Part shown: in pieces, positions 54,891 through 64,000 of the stretch
How the letters are laid out: every line of letters starts with the position of its first letter
Position numbering within the stretch: position 1 is the stretch's first letter
Assembly (NCBI GenBank): GCA_963169105.1
Contig: OY720636.1
Span: 70,296,123-70,360,122, forward strand
DNA length: 64,000 bases
Source of the DNA: Ceriagrion tenellum
Lineage: Eukaryota; Arthropoda; Insecta; Odonata; Coenagrionidae
Reading direction: 5' to 3'
The notes under the pieces: generated by a model
Database searches by the model: none
Seen by the model: only the letters and a program-made list of their open reading frames with translations
Told to the model about the DNA's origin: nothing
Position numbers and translations under genes: made by a program

Positions 54891-55190
54891 ATTATGAATG
54901 GCTGGGTTGGTGAGAGAAGTTGAGAGTGATTGGGCCTTTTGGTGACTTGAGTATATGATAAACGAGAAAATTAGGCAAGGTTGTGTTGAGAAAATGGAAT
55001 TTTTGACATGAATACATGCTTTAAACATCAAATTTGAATAATCATGAATGGTTGGGTTGGTGTGAGAAGTTGAGAGAGTGATTGGGCCTTTTGGTGACTC
55101 TTGAGTAAATGATGAACGAGAAAATTAGGCAAGGGTGTGTTGAGAAAATGGAATTTTTGTCATGAATAATGCTTTAAACATTAAATTTTG
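54891..55190 (+). repeat. Tandem duplication, 2 x 150 bp
   Basis: Copy 1 (54891-55040) and copy 2 (55041-55190) share TGAGAGAAGTTGAGAG, GATTGGGCCTTTTGGTGACT, ACGAGAAAATTAGGCAAGG and TGTTGAGAAAATGGAATTTT in the same order with few differences. The duplication looks recent and is non-coding. Confidence 0.85.
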
Positions 55191-55384
55191 TTCACACAAA
55201 GGAGTGATAGTATCAGCATGATGAGAGATTGAGAGAATTATTAGTAGACTCCAAGGTGATGAGGGGTGCTGAATGAGGAGCACCACTAGTTGGTGGTCTT
55301 TAAAGTGGATCTGGGTAGACGAAAGGATTTCAGGAGAAGAAAAAATGCACATAGGCAAATGAGAAAAGAAGCAGAGAGATTGTT

Positions 55385-55936
55385 AAGGCCTGGTTACACG
55401 GTACATTAGAAAGTACAAGATAATGTGTGACTGTCTGAATGAACGCGAAAATTCACCATGTAACCACACCAAAATGTACGATTGTATGAATGCCATTCGT
55501 ACAAGTGCAAAGTTGGTACAAGTTGAACTCATAACAGAGACACCTGGTGGCAGACCACGCAAACGACACAGTCAGTTGTCATCTGGCGGCTTCTTTGAGT
55601 GCGACTCGGATTTTTATTTTGATTTTGACCTCTTGCTCGTCTTGAATTTTTCTCTCCTGCTATGCCCTTTTTTCGTTTGGCCCTTACTCTCCTCATTTGA
55701 CCCCTGCACCTCATTGGACTACCCGAACGGCACTATTATAAACCAACGTACTTTGGACAATACTCTCCCGCATAATGCACAGCTAAAAATATTCAAAAAC
55801 TTGTCCGAAAAAATGTACCGTGTAGCCACCTATTCATTGATCTTGTCCATGTAAATGTACAAGAATCTGTACATGAAACCATTCTCACAAATGTACAGGA
55901 ACTTGTACATTCTAATGTACCGTGTAACCAGGCCTT
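55385..55936. mobile_element. MITE with 35 bp near-perfect TIRs
   Basis: The left end AAGGCCTGGTTACACGGTAC continues ATTAGAAAGTACAAG. The reverse complement of the right end is identical except for one base. The subterminal regions repeat AATGTAC/GTACAAG words. The 432 bp frame inside is not a recognisable protein. The superfamily is unknown. Confidence 0.85.
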
Positions 55937-56249
55937 TAAACAATGAGGTGAGAGTAAAAAATGGCTGCATGTTTGAGGATATGCTGCCTTCAAAGCAGAG
56001 AGAATCGGATGAATATATCTATAAAAAGAGAGTGAATAATGTGTCGATGAGTTTATGAGGAATGATTGCTGAGTGTCCAGAAATTGAGTTGAAAAGGGGT
56101 TTTACAGGAAAATGCAAGCTGATGTGTGGTGGATTGAAGGAGAGAAAATTGCAGCAAGAGGAAAAAAAGCACATATGAAATTGATCACAACCAAATCTGA
56201 AGGGCAAAAGATGACATCTGATGAACGCACAGGAAAAAAGAATGCAAAA

Positions 56250-56830
56250 TTGCTGTAAACAAGAAGGAGGAAAGAATCTCAGTGGATAAGGCCAGCAAAA
56301 TGCATACTGACTTTTAGTTTAATGACAATTTATTCTGGAAATGGGTAAAATGGACAAAGCAAGGTGAAGGCAGAGGAATGGACACAACAAAGAAAAAAAG
56401 TGTTGAGATAATTCTGGTGAATCTGTATTAAATCTGTATCAGGTGAATCAGTATGAAATGCTGTCAGCAAGGAAATGGAAATAAGTAAGAATGAGGAAGG
56501 TTAAGAAGGTGTTTAGTAATCAGCTACACACTATATCAACTTCAGCATGAGCTATAAAAATGTGTGACCAAAAGCAAGAACATATATTGTGCATTTAGAG
56601 AAGGCATATGACAAGGAAAATGGCAATATGCAGTAGAAGGTTTTGAAGAACCAAGGAATGAATTAGCAAATACCCATCATTGTGAATGTGATACATGATG
56701 ATACTAAGAAAAGTGAAAGTGAACTGGATTAAGAGTGAGTGGATTGAAATAAAACTGGGTAAATGAAGGATGTGTACTGTCAACTTGACGATTCAACGAT
56801 CCCATAGACGTCCTGGAGATGCCTGTTGTG
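56250..56830 (+). mobile_element. Decayed RTE-like retrotransposon fragment
   Basis: At about 56590 the plus strand reads HLEKAYDKE, resembling the RT motif A of RTE-type LINEs (LEKAYDRVP). Lys/Glu-rich decayed frames lie before it, and a VNWIKSEWIEIKLGK-like stretch comes after it. Many stops are present. This rests on one short motif. Confidence 0.4.
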
Positions 56831-57682
56831 GTAGTGTCAGAGTAATGATTGGATATGAAAGAGTACCATATCTACTGCATGTTGTTGATGCTTAGAAACA
56901 GCCTACAGGAATAACAGAATATTCATGATAACCTCCGAAGCACCATGGTTCTTTACATGTATCAGCAGAGAAAAAAGATTTAAGGTTGAACGCATCATAC
57001 ACGAAAATAAACGAATTTGACCAGGAGAGTGAGAAGAAAGATTTGATCTTGAGAGAAACTGGGGAAATAATTGCGCAAGATTCCTCTTCAAAAAGAAGTA
57101 CAAAGTACCCCTGTACGTTGTCTGAATCGGCTGCAATTGGAAGTCGAAAGTGGGACCCCTCAGCGGAATATCAACCTCTGGCATTACGGAGGAAATTATA
57201 AGAAGAGCCAGTTGTCTACGATTAACCGCAGTATTTTAGTCCGTTGACATTTCCCACCCCGAAAGGGAATAGCAAGATGGGTATGCATGCCGGTACCTGA
57301 AAAAGCACGCAGCTCGCCTGTTGCAGACTGCATCCTCTTGTTTTCAAGATTGTGAGAGTTAGTGCACAGACGTTCAAATCACTACAAAAGGAAAGAACAG
57401 GTTCTTCCCCAATAACGCCTGAATTTAACAACCCATGGACACGGAGATCTCGACCCTCAGAGATGATACCGAGCTTCAGGCAGTTGAAGAATGTGTGGCC
57501 TGTGTAGAGTATCATGAAATTCCATGCAGGAAACTACATTCGCCATAAATCACAAAAAGCCACAATGCCTCAAGTTTAACGTATCGTCTGCTGCACACCA
57601 AAACCCTATTCCCTATGCCTATAATCATAAATATGCATATAAATATACATGCCTATAATGACCACAATCTACTCGTAATCTC

Positions 57683-57706
57683 ATTGGTTAACCGGAAACG
57701 CCGGAA
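57683..57706 (+). promoter_or_regulatory. Probable SMC6 core promoter elements
   Basis: An inverted CCAAT box (ATTGG, 57683) is followed by ACCGGAAACGCCGGAAAC, two CCGGAA Ets-type cores 9 bases apart (57692 and 57701). They lie about 180-200 bp upstream of the first SMC6 ATG, in locally CpG-rich sequence without a TATA box. This fits a housekeeping promoter. The transcription start is not identifiable. Confidence 0.45.
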
Positions 57707-57883
57707 ACAAAACAAACAAAAAAAACAAGATCGCGGGCGCCGTGAAACAGAAATATTGTTTCAAAGAGATAACGCACATTTTTGACGGCGCTGGTGATGA
57801 AATGTGTAGTGTTGTGAAATGGCGGGAGAATGTTTGTTTTAGTGATGAATTGTCTTTAAATATAACTTTTACTCTACAGTTTA

Positions 57884-58187
57884 ATGATGGAGGAAGTTCC
57901 TAAAAAACGCAAGCACTCTCCTCCTGAAGAATATAGTAAAAGGTTTAGGGATTCAGGAGTTGATAGCAGCTATGACGATAGTCAGCAAGTGTACGGCTAC
58001 TCCGGGACAATAAAAAGTATTGTGCTGATAAACTTTATGTGCCACAAACATTTGGAAATTGATCTTCCACATGGTGTTAATTTTATTATTGGTCGCAATG
58101 GGACTGGTAAAAGTGCAATATTGTCAGCATTAGTGGTTGGACTTGGTGGAAAGGCGAGCGATACAAATAGAGGTTACTCGTTGAAAG
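57884..58187 (+). CDS. SMC6: SMC6 exon with start codon and Walker A
   Basis: The first 101 residues start MMEEVPKKRKHSPPEEYSKR. A basic nuclear-localisation-like PKKRK lies at residues 6-10 of the leader. Walker A (GRNGTGKS) is at about residues 69-76. The donor is G|GTAACA, phase 1. Confidence 0.93.
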
Positions 58188-61100
58188 GTAACATACATGT
58201 GATCCTATAAAATCATTGCATGTATAGTAAGTGTTGCTGATGGTGTATGTAAATTCTTTCAATCGAAATGTGACGTGATTTTTCATCTTGTACATTTCAG
58301 AATTCATAAAAACCGACGAGCACAGTGCTGTTATCAAAATAGTCATCAATAATGATGGTTTTAATGCATTCCAACCGGATATATATGGTAATCAAATAAC
58401 AGTCCAGCGGACAATTGGTCCGAATGCCAGCCAGTATAAAATAGTATCAGCAACCGGTGAGCTCAGTTTTGGATATTCACTTCATTTAATTATAGCTTTA
58501 CACCTATATAAGATGGATAGAAGTTGTGCGTAGTTGTTCATTTTTAGTTTATTTTAATTTTTAAATGTCTCGTCTCTACTCACCCTTCATGTGCACATGT
58601 TCTGCTGTATCAATGGCGTATGCATTGCAAATTCGCTTAATTAAATCTTCAGAACTACTACAGTATAGACTGTTGAAGTGGTAATTTTGCATTTATATTT
58701 TATTCATGATATGTCAGACTATGAAATTAAAACAGTATCAAGCTCAACTTTGTGAAATAAATTCAATTATCATTGACATGTATTCATGTTAGAAGATTAA
58801 TCAAGAATCAAAGTTTCAATGGGTAGTTGTCACTTTAACGTCAGTGACCTTGAAAGTCTTAGTTTCTGGATCATATCAATTTGCATTCAATGTTTTACTT
58901 TTGCAAATAATTTCTAACAACCGTAATAATATATTTATTACTCCACATATTTGAGTTCATGAGATAGTTTTTACAAATTTGTGGAGGATTTGGCATCCTT
59001 TAAGGTCACAGACCTGTGAGAAGGGTGCCTTCCTGGCATGAAATGCATTGCTGATGATCAACAAGAAATCATTGTACAGCATATCTATCAGATATGTCCT
59101 GCCTAAATTGCCAAGGGACTGAGACATGAAGCATCAGAACCACCGAGACTTCATAGTTTGCCCAAAATTCTCAATGACAACTTTTCATAGACCTATGATT
59201 GGTGCGATTGTCCCTCCCACCTTCGACCCAGTGAAGTACCTCTGCGGCATCCAGGCACCATGTGTGGGGACTTGTGGGTACCACATCAAGAACTCAAGAA
59301 TTGGTGAAGATGGTATGGGCGATGCAGCTAGACACAGGGTAAACACTAGTGAGCCTGGGTGTTGTCTTCCTGTTTACTCATATCCCATTAATGGATGCAC
59401 TACGCCTCCTGGAATACAGATTCAACAGTGACACCGTAGAATTATATCTCCACATACACACTTCCACCTATTTCTAGTTCAACATAAAGTACCACTAATA
59501 GGCAGAGAATAATGAAATCTTGAAAAACTTGGGAATAGATTGGAGGGAGAGAAGATTTGTTTAAGAGCTGTACAAAGGGCAAAGAGTAGTGGTACAAGTG
59601 GATCAGGAAGAGGCAAGAAATCATCATAGAGAGGGGATGACAAGGTTGTTGTATGTCTCCAGCTCTATTCAACAGCGGCAGTGAAGAATTAATTGAAGAA
59701 GCCATAGGTGATGTAGGTGGGATCCTTGTGAGAGGAGAAAGAGTGAACATTGTAAAATATGTAGATGATCAGGCAGTAATAGCAGAGAGTGAGAAACAGT
59801 TATAGGAAACCGTGGATAAATATGGGTTTTAGGGTGATTTGGAGCATAAGGCCATTGTGAGGGTCAATGACAGCTACAACTATCGACACCGTGATGCAGG
59901 TTACATATACCCAGGAGCACATACAAAATTATAATGTGAGGATGTCAGTAAAAAGAAGCGGTAGTTTAGTTTTATGAAAAAAAAATTACCACAGAAACTA
60001 ATTAGAAATAAGTTAATCACATATTTGAAACAAGTAGATAAGTCTTTATTGGTACATTTTCGCCCATTTTTTCCTAATAATATGAGGAAAATGATATATC
60101 CTAAAACACTTTGATCATTAATGATCAAAATGCTACCATCTCATTCACCCTCATTTTCAGAGTAAAAATTATTTGGGAGTGATGATAATATGGGCTGAAG
60201 GGTGGAGTCGACGAAGGCAGAGACCACCACCTTCAAAATTTAAAAAATGCTCTCCTTAAATGTGGCTACCCCTCTCCTCTCCTTGATAGTCTCATCCAAC
60301 CTTCCACCACACCGTATACTCCTCGTCCCAGACCCACTTCCGAATTGCCCTTGAACCTTTGTACCAAATTCATCCCGGGACTTTATCGAGTTAACCTCAC
60401 CCTCAAATTACTGTTCCCTATATTGCATGACAGCCCACTCACTGCAGATTTAATTCCCAAATGTCTTACCCTCACCTTCAAAAGACCAGCATACCTTTCA
60501 CTATATTCAACGTCCACGTCAATCCCTTCCAACCATTTTTCCTCATTAAAAATACATTTTCATTCATTAAAACCAGTTTTTTTACTCATAATTTCTTGGA
60601 TTAAGTTGATCTCCTAATCTACCTAGAGCATAATGCAAGATATAACATCAAAGAAGAACTAGTTCTTAATAAGTGTACTTTCAAATTCAAACCATTAAGT
60701 CTTAATGATATATTTTTTTTTTTTTGATGAGATTTTATATTATCATGAGGAAACTTTTACAAAAGTGAGGTTAGCAGTAGTCTTTAATAGTGATGGAATA
60801 CTACAAAGTTCTTTAAGATCGTGTTTTTTTATTGATAATTGTTAAAGCTGAGGTATCTATTTACATTGTAGAAGTGTAATTTTTGGATTTGTCTAATTTC
60901 CCTGTGGTGAAGTCAGTTTTTAATGTTACTTTTGGCTTAATTGATATATATTTGATTTTGTGAGACAGTTTTACCATGATGTATCGCATTCATATAAAAA
61001 GGTAATTTCTGTTTTTTTTTTCTAAACCAAAATTTCACCTGTGCATTTTCTGCACTAAGTTTCATTCGGCCTCTCAGTAGATATTGCCCATTATCTGTGG

Positions 61101-61488
61101 AGTCTTTTGCTTTGTTCATGATGGTTGAAGCTCTCTGATGATTGAATAAATCCTGTATATCCATGTTAATAGAATTGTGGCCAAAAAAGGGGCTATGGTC
61201 AAGGAATGTATCTTTATTGTCTTAATAATTATTTTATTTACAGGGAACCTTGTGTCAACTAAGCATGAAGACCTGGCACGTATCCTAATGTACCTGAACC
61301 TGCAAGTGGATAATCCTGTAGCTATTCTCACCCAGGACACTGCAAGAAATTTTTTACATAATACAAAACCTACGGATAAATACATATTTTTTCTTAAGGC
61401 TACTCGACTGGAGTACATACAGAGTATTTACAAAAAGGTGTCTGAAACTCTAGCACTGACACGCACAACTCAGGATTATCGAAGGAAG
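57884..61488 (+). CDS. SMC6: SMC6, N-terminal part (3 exons in window)
   Basis: This is structural maintenance of chromosomes protein 6, the partner of SMC5 in the nuclear SMC5/6 complex that acts in homologous recombination and replication-fork repair. Three exons encode about 236 residues. They comprise a Lys/Glu/Ser-rich leader, the head domain entry GTIKSIVLINFMCHKHLEID, and Walker A GRNGTGKSAILSALVVGLGG, followed by TNRG. The SMC6-typical YGNQITVQRTI and QVDNPVAILTQDTARNFL then DKYIFFLKATRLE follow. The order and spacing match SMC6 rather than SMC5 or cohesin SMCs. The hinge, coiled coils and Walker B lie downstream of the window. The start ATG ATG follows a CTCTACAG that could be a 5' UTR splice acceptor. 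Coordinates include introns. Confidence 0.95.
58301..58456 (+). CDS. SMC6: SMC6 exon 2 in window
   Basis: This exon encodes EFIKTDEHSAVIKIVINNDG followed by FNAFQPDIYGNQITVQRTI and YKIVSATG, the beta-strand region of the N-terminal head after Walker A. The acceptor is CATTTCAG and the donor G|GTGAGC. Confidence 0.93.
59500..59900 (+). mobile_element. Reverse transcriptase fragment (RTE-like)
   Basis: The plus strand reads QGCCMSPALFNSGSEELIEE, then VRGERVNIVKYVDDQAVIAE with ESEKQL. This is the RT motif B'-C region (QGCxLSPxLFN ... YADD, here YVDD). Stops and a missing 5' and 3' make it a dead fragment. Confidence 0.75.
60229..60620 (+). mobile_element. Possible Penelope-like RT linker remnant
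   Basis: The frame reads LKNALLKCGYPSPLLDSLI (after small breaks), KFIPGLYRVNLTLKLLFPIL, and DSPLTADLIPKCLTLTFKRP. This resembles the region between RT and GIY-YIG in Penelope-like elements (xPGL...LL...P.L...RP.NL). No catalytic motif is retained, so the call is tentative. Confidence 0.4.
61244..61488 (+). CDS. SMC6: SMC6 exon 3 in window
   Basis: This exon encodes NLVSTKHEDLARILMYLNLQ, then VDNPVAILTQDTARNFLHNT and DKYIFFLKATRLEYIQSIYK, the segment leading from the head into the first coiled coil. The acceptor is ATTTACAG. The donor is AAG|GTGAAT, phase 0. The next exon is outside the window. Confidence 0.94.
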
Positions 61489-62689
61489 GTGAATATGAGT
61501 TTTTCTTAATAATTCTGTTTTATTCTATGCATGAAATATTCTTTCATTCAACTGGTAAAGTAGTGTGTACATATTCTGTCACAGACCTGCTTCTAGGGTC
61601 ATGACCCTTTTTTTATCATTTTTCGTTAATTTCTCACAATTTCTGTTGTTAAGTTAGCAGTGGCTTTATCATATGCTGTTAACTGCTTAAAAACAATTTT
61701 TTGGAGCTACAAGAGAAACTTAAATGGGTATTTTTTGGCTTATAAGGTTCAAGATTTATTAATAAAACCCATATTTATCATACTTATGGCTTTGTAGATG
61801 ACATATTATTCTATGGTGCTGTGCCATGATATCGCAGCAGTAAGATCTTGTCCTTCATTACTAATTGAACTCAATAATTTTAAGTAGTACTGGGAACACA
61901 TTGCTCTTTAAGAGAGGACTGTGTTATTGAGGTTATCTCTTTCGATGTGATTGACCAAACAGGATAGAAGATAGAGTCTTAGCTGTTATGCTAATTTAAA
62001 TATTGCTGCTGATAAATTTGATATCATTTCAGTAGAATGTCTGGTCCACCATAAAAGAGCCTAGCTGAAAGTTTTATTTTTCATAGCATAGTTAATCCAA
62101 ATCTAATGCATGATTCACTGTCTTGAAACTTCAATATTGACAGTTACCTCAAAAGCAAACAAAAAGTTATTATTTTATTGGTGATTTGCCTTTTCAAGTA
62201 AGTGGAAAAACCATAGTGTAGACTGGAGGCATGCAAACATTGGTGTACTCTCGTCAACTTGTGAGCTTAATGGTCCTAGAATCCTAGCTGGACAGAGACT
62301 ATTTGAGCATTAGACTGTCAAAATAATGGTTGGGAAAGAGTGCTATGTGGGAGTTGATTTATCGACCAAGCCTACAGCAAAGACTTTTTCCAAGTCAGGA
62401 AATACCTTAGAGATTCGTCTGTTGAAATGTATTTTCTTTCCTGTGAGGATATGTGTTTAAGAGTATGGTTCTTTTATTCTTCTTGAATCTGAAATAGTTA
62501 TCTTAGAGGTTTTCTTCAATTTATTCATCTATTCTTGGGCTAATTACTCATTCTTCTGAGTATTTAGGACATAATGACTGTGATCTCAGAGTTCTGCAAC
62601 CCTCACAACTCATGTTCCTTATTTTCTTTGGCATTGCATAAATTTTAATAAAAAAATCTGTGTCTTGCCTCTGCTTGCGCATTCTGTTA

Positions 62690-63090
62690 CTATACCTTTC
62701 AGGAATTCGTTATTGAACAATGCTGTGCACAGCTCTGCATTCTTCTTTCTCCTCAGCAAGAAATGCTATGTCATCAGCTAAGTGTAGCATGCTGATCTTT
62801 TCTTCATGCACTTTTATTCCTATTTTCCATTATCCTTTACTTCATTGATGGCTTTTTAATATTTGTCTTCTAATATAAAGAAGATGAATATGTATTGGCA
62901 ACAACATGCATCCTTGTTGTACTCCTTTCTTTGCCATTGCTTCCTCAGGATTTCTGCCGCATTAAATCACTTCTAGCTGTTCTGCATACAGCCAGCCAAT
63001 TGCTCTTCTGTCATTAAATGATTCACCTATGCCTTTCAGTTTAGTCAGCATTCTGTTCCAATCTGCATTATCAATGTAGTTTCCCCAGAT
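62690..63090 (-). mobile_element. Reverse transcriptase fragment, minus strand
   Basis: The minus strand reads DNADWNRMLTKLKGIGESFN, KKGVQQGCMLLPIHIH and HLADDIAFLAEEKEECRAV. These match RT motifs A (xDxVDW), B' (KGVxQGCxLSP) and C (FADD, here LADD). Internal stops and a frameshift show it is dead. Confidence 0.8.
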
Positions 63091-63276
63091 GGATGAATTA
63101 AATTATTTTTGGCTTATAAATCAGAATCCACTTTTCTAAGACTTTGATTGCTGATAATTAGCCTTGGAAGTATATGAAATCGTTTCAGGCTTTACATAGT
63201 GGAAATGCGATATATCCATGATAAAATATAACACAACAATAGTAATATCCACACTTTAATATATTACTTCAACACC

Positions 63277-63310
63277 GACCATGGTTTCGACATACTATGT
63301 CATTTTCAAG
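63277..63310 (-). ncRNA. Degenerate hammerhead-like motif
   Basis: On the minus strand, CTTGAAAAT precedes a perfect 4 bp stem (GACA, loop TAGTA, TGTC), then GAAA, then ACC-AT-GGT-C. The GAAACCnnGGTC part has the same layout as the right-arm motif at 19675-19708. The first core box is mutated from CTGANGA. Confidence 0.4.
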
Positions 63311-63313
63311 GTC

Positions 63314-64000
63314 TCATCCAAGGTTTACAGTTTTCAAGGTTTCAATTTCATCTTGACCTTGATACTTCCCGGTTTTAAAATATTCCGCATTTGCTTTAAG
63401 GTAAATCCCTTCAGCCTCCTTCATAGCCTGTAAGGAATTGATGCACACACTTATCTCAGATGAAACAGAGATTGCATCTGAATTCTGTGATTGAAAATAC
63501 AGTGATAATTGTTTTAGAATTTCTAAAGTGTCTCTGAACAATGCCAACTCTACAACAAAAGACCATGTTTTCAACTTTTCTAATAATCCTTGATATTTTG
63601 CTTTATTTTTTGGATTTAAGCACCCATCATGTATATTATTTTTTAGAAATTGCACTAGTGATGGGTAGCTTGTCATTACAGCTTTTACTGTGCTACAAGA
63701 TGATGCCACCCACCGAATGTCAAACATTTTTCCAATTTTTCTGAAGTCACATCTCAAAGTAGTAGGTACTTCTTTTATCTCTCTTTATTTTTTTGGACTG
63801 GTAGAGAAAATTCCATATAAAGAGTCTATAAATGATTAAAAATGAAGTGGAACTGACATTGAATTAATAACATCATGTACAGCCAGTTCAAGCTTGTGGT
63901 TTAAGCAGTGAATAACAATCAGGTCTTGGTTATACCTACTCTTCAAGAATGTAACCACTCCTCGGTATGCTCCTTGTAAGTTGGTTGCTCCATCTGATGC
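63314..64000 (-). pseudogene. hAT-type transposase fragment (KIAA1586/ZNF862-like)
   Basis: From the window end on the minus strand the frame reads ASDGATNLQGAYRGVVTFLK, HCLNHKLELAVHDVINSM, then two stops. It continues open for 147 codons as KMFDIRWVASSCSTVKAVMT, CLNPKNKAKYQGLLEKLKTW and ELALFRDTLEILKQLSLYFQ. The SDGAxN/HCLxHKLEL and DIRWVASSxxTVKAV blocks are typical of hAT-derived proteins. Stops at about 63830 and 63780 break it. It lies in an SMC6 intron, antisense to SMC6. Confidence 0.85.

Larger units (their letters stand above)
51863..57883. other. Dscam-like 3' UTR and intergenic transposon-rich stretch
   Basis: The first kilobase is the probable 3' UTR with AATAAA at 52477 and 52987. 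Beyond it lie a MITE (53079-53698), a reverse-strand RT fragment (54057-54404), a 150 bp tandem duplication (54891-55190), a MITE (55385-55936), a worn LINE (about 56250-56830), and the SMC6 promoter region (57660-57883). I recognise no other gene. Confidence 0.65.
58457..61243. other. SMC6 intron
   Basis: The intron holds an RT fragment (about 59500-59900) and a possible Penelope-like remnant (60229-60620). The rest, including an open frame at 59126-59431, is unrecognised. Confidence 0.6.
61489..64000. other. SMC6 intron continuing past window end
   Basis: I see no further SMC6 exon. There is an RT fragment on the minus strand (62690-63090), a hammerhead-like motif (63277-63310, minus) and a hAT-type transposase pseudogene (63314-64000, minus). 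Confidence 0.65.

Noticed and set aside
59126..59431. 101-codon open frame in the SMC6 intron
   Set aside because: There is no recognisable domain and no SMC6 similarity, and flanking sequence is transposon-derived.
1..64000. CRISPR arrays, operons, bacterial or phage genes
   Set aside because: There are no regular spacer-repeat arrays with cas genes; spliced exons and eukaryotic transposons show nuclear animal DNA.

Overview
The window is animal nuclear DNA, almost certainly from an arthropod and probably an insect. Short exons with GT-AG boundaries sit in long AT-rich introns, and no bacterial-style operons are visible. The intergenic and intronic space is littered with Penelope-like elements, non-LTR retrotransposons, hAT elements, MITEs and tRNA-derived SINEs. 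I cannot place it to genus.

Positions 2990-51862 (+ strand) hold the 3' three quarters of a Dscam-family cell-surface receptor gene. I can join 22 exons with consistent phases into one open frame of 1,730 residues plus stop. The order is Ig6, Ig7, Ig8, Ig9, four FN3 domains, Ig10, two FN3 domains, one transmembrane helix and a cytoplasmic tail of about 380 residues. Ig1-Ig5 and the signal peptide must lie upstream. I found only one Ig7 exon and one transmembrane exon, so the large alternative-exon arrays of Dscam1 are not visible here. A Dscam2/3/4-type paralogue is the likelier assignment. The final 17 residues, including a possible PDZ ligand, are encoded by a tiny exon after a 5.8 kb intron. 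Failure to splice that intron gives an immediate stop.

Positions 51863-57883 are the Dscam 3' UTR and an intergenic stretch full of transposon remnants. A TATA-less promoter-like segment follows, with tandem CCGGAA sites. The first three exons of SMC6 (57884-61488, + strand) come next, encoding the N-terminal ATPase head with Walker A; the rest of SMC6 is beyond the window. A broken hAT-type transposase lies on the minus strand at the window end, inside the next SMC6 intron.

The most unusual features are not genes. (1) Two fold-back structures in Dscam introns (about 19.0-19.8 kb and 25.9-26.2 kb) carry outward-facing hammerhead-ribozyme-like cores on both arms, and single related motifs occur at 23.5 and 63.3 kb; a recognisable Penelope GIY-YIG fragment precedes the 23.5 kb one. 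(2) A divergent 3 kb inverted repeat fills much of the Ig6-Ig7 intron. (3) A 3.2 kb element at 48.25-51.46 kb is bounded by inverted arrays of a short motif. (4) There is a sharp change in CpG content and exon GC content near 11.6 kb, inside the Dscam gene.
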